Assembly: GCA_015057435.1 (NCBI GenBank)
Contig: SVEJ01000025.1
Span: 1-43,346 of the forward strand
DNA length: 43,346 bases
Origin: Lachnospiraceae bacterium
Lineage (GTDB): Bacteria; Bacillota; Clostridia; Lachnospirales; Lachnospiraceae
Direction: 5' to 3'
Part shown: positions 43,249 through 43,346 of the stretch, one piece after another
Numbering within the stretch: position 1 is the stretch's first letter
Layout: each line of letters starts with the position of its first letter
Position numbers and translations under genes: made by a program
The notes under the pieces: model-generated
What the model was told of the DNA's origin: nothing
The model's database searches: none
The model's input: only the letters and a program-made list of their open reading frames with translations

Positions 43249-43346
43249 CTAAGTTGCTATTCCTAGACTACGTCTATACTCAAGTGGACTCATTCCACCA
43301 AGAGACATTTTTATGCGTTCCTCGTTGTACCAGCGCATGTATTTAT
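43249..43346 (-). pseudogene. 3' end of IS3-family transposase (partial, cut by window edge)
   Basis: The minus-strand frame ending at tag (43251-43249) encodes YMRWYNEERIKMSLGGMSPL, then EYRRSLGIAT. This is the typical C-terminal end of the integrase-type (rve) domain of IS3/IS150-group transposases, downstream of the DDE catalytic glutamate. Only 32 codons are in the window, so activity cannot be judged. Confidence 0.85.

Overview
The window looks like chromosomal DNA of a low-to-moderate GC Clostridia species, most likely a Lachnospiraceae gut commensal. The evidence is strong AGGAGG-type ribosome binding sites, TTGACA/TATAAT promoters, U-tailed hairpin terminators, a short insertion-less (type 3) prolyl-tRNA synthetase, a pyrB-pyrI pair, and secreted proteins with lysine-rich KxYKC/LRR/cell-wall-binding repeats. 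No rRNA, tRNA or CRISPR array was seen. Both edges are mobile-element ends: the 3' end of an IS200/IS605 tnpB at the left and the 3' end of an IS3-family transposase (minus strand) at the right.

Layout. 1-440: tnpB tail, right-end hairpin, terminator, a probable ECF promoter and decayed or small ORFs. 463-2888: ECF sigma factor, zinc anti-sigma factor and a secreted two-domain protein. 2996-7399: uvrA and a secreted CHAP-like/cell-wall-binding protein. 7512-14046: MerR-like regulator, an atypical ornithine-type carbamoyltransferase, a DUF342 protein, a membrane protein, pyrB-pyrI and murA. 14145-18288: orphan response regulator, RluA-type pseudouridine synthase, AI-2E family permease and proS. 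18346-30438: a copper-homeostasis region (copA, csoR, copZ-like chaperone) that also holds a TcmP-like methyltransferase and a SUFU-domain protein, and is interrupted by a 7-kb gene for a giant secreted protein. 30471-34784: cardiolipin synthase and two methyltransferases around divergent promoters. 34801-38397: a signal-less LRR-protein fragment and a ROK kinase/GH1 phospho-beta-glucosidase pair. 38502-42345: zinc ribbon, speD, DUF4178, DUF350 and a membrane spermidine-synthase-like protein, probably one polyamine-linked operon. The right end holds a small unknown gene, a candidate minus-strand structured RNA and the IS3 remnant.

Main discovery candidate. The 2339-residue secreted protein (22914-29933) carries three tandem DUF6273-like C-type-lectin-fold units. 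Each ends in a segment between a conserved FWLRA and VVPAF that is hypervariable. The nucleotide variation is the reverse of neutral drift. In the 20-codon core alignable in all three copies, 15 of 20 third positions are identical, while 25 of the 30 variable columns fall at first or second positions, largely fitting mutated AAC/AAT/TAY/GAY template codons. Codons without A (gcg, gtg, gtc) are invariant and the flanks are nearly identical. This is the signature of adenine-specific mutagenic retrohoming by a diversity-generating retroelement (DGR). No reverse transcriptase or template repeat is visible here, so the element would have to act in trans from elsewhere in the genome. Three variable repeats in one polypeptide would be an unusual DGR target. 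The gene sits between csoR and copZ, as if inserted into a copper locus whose copA promoter carries a CsoR-type operator.
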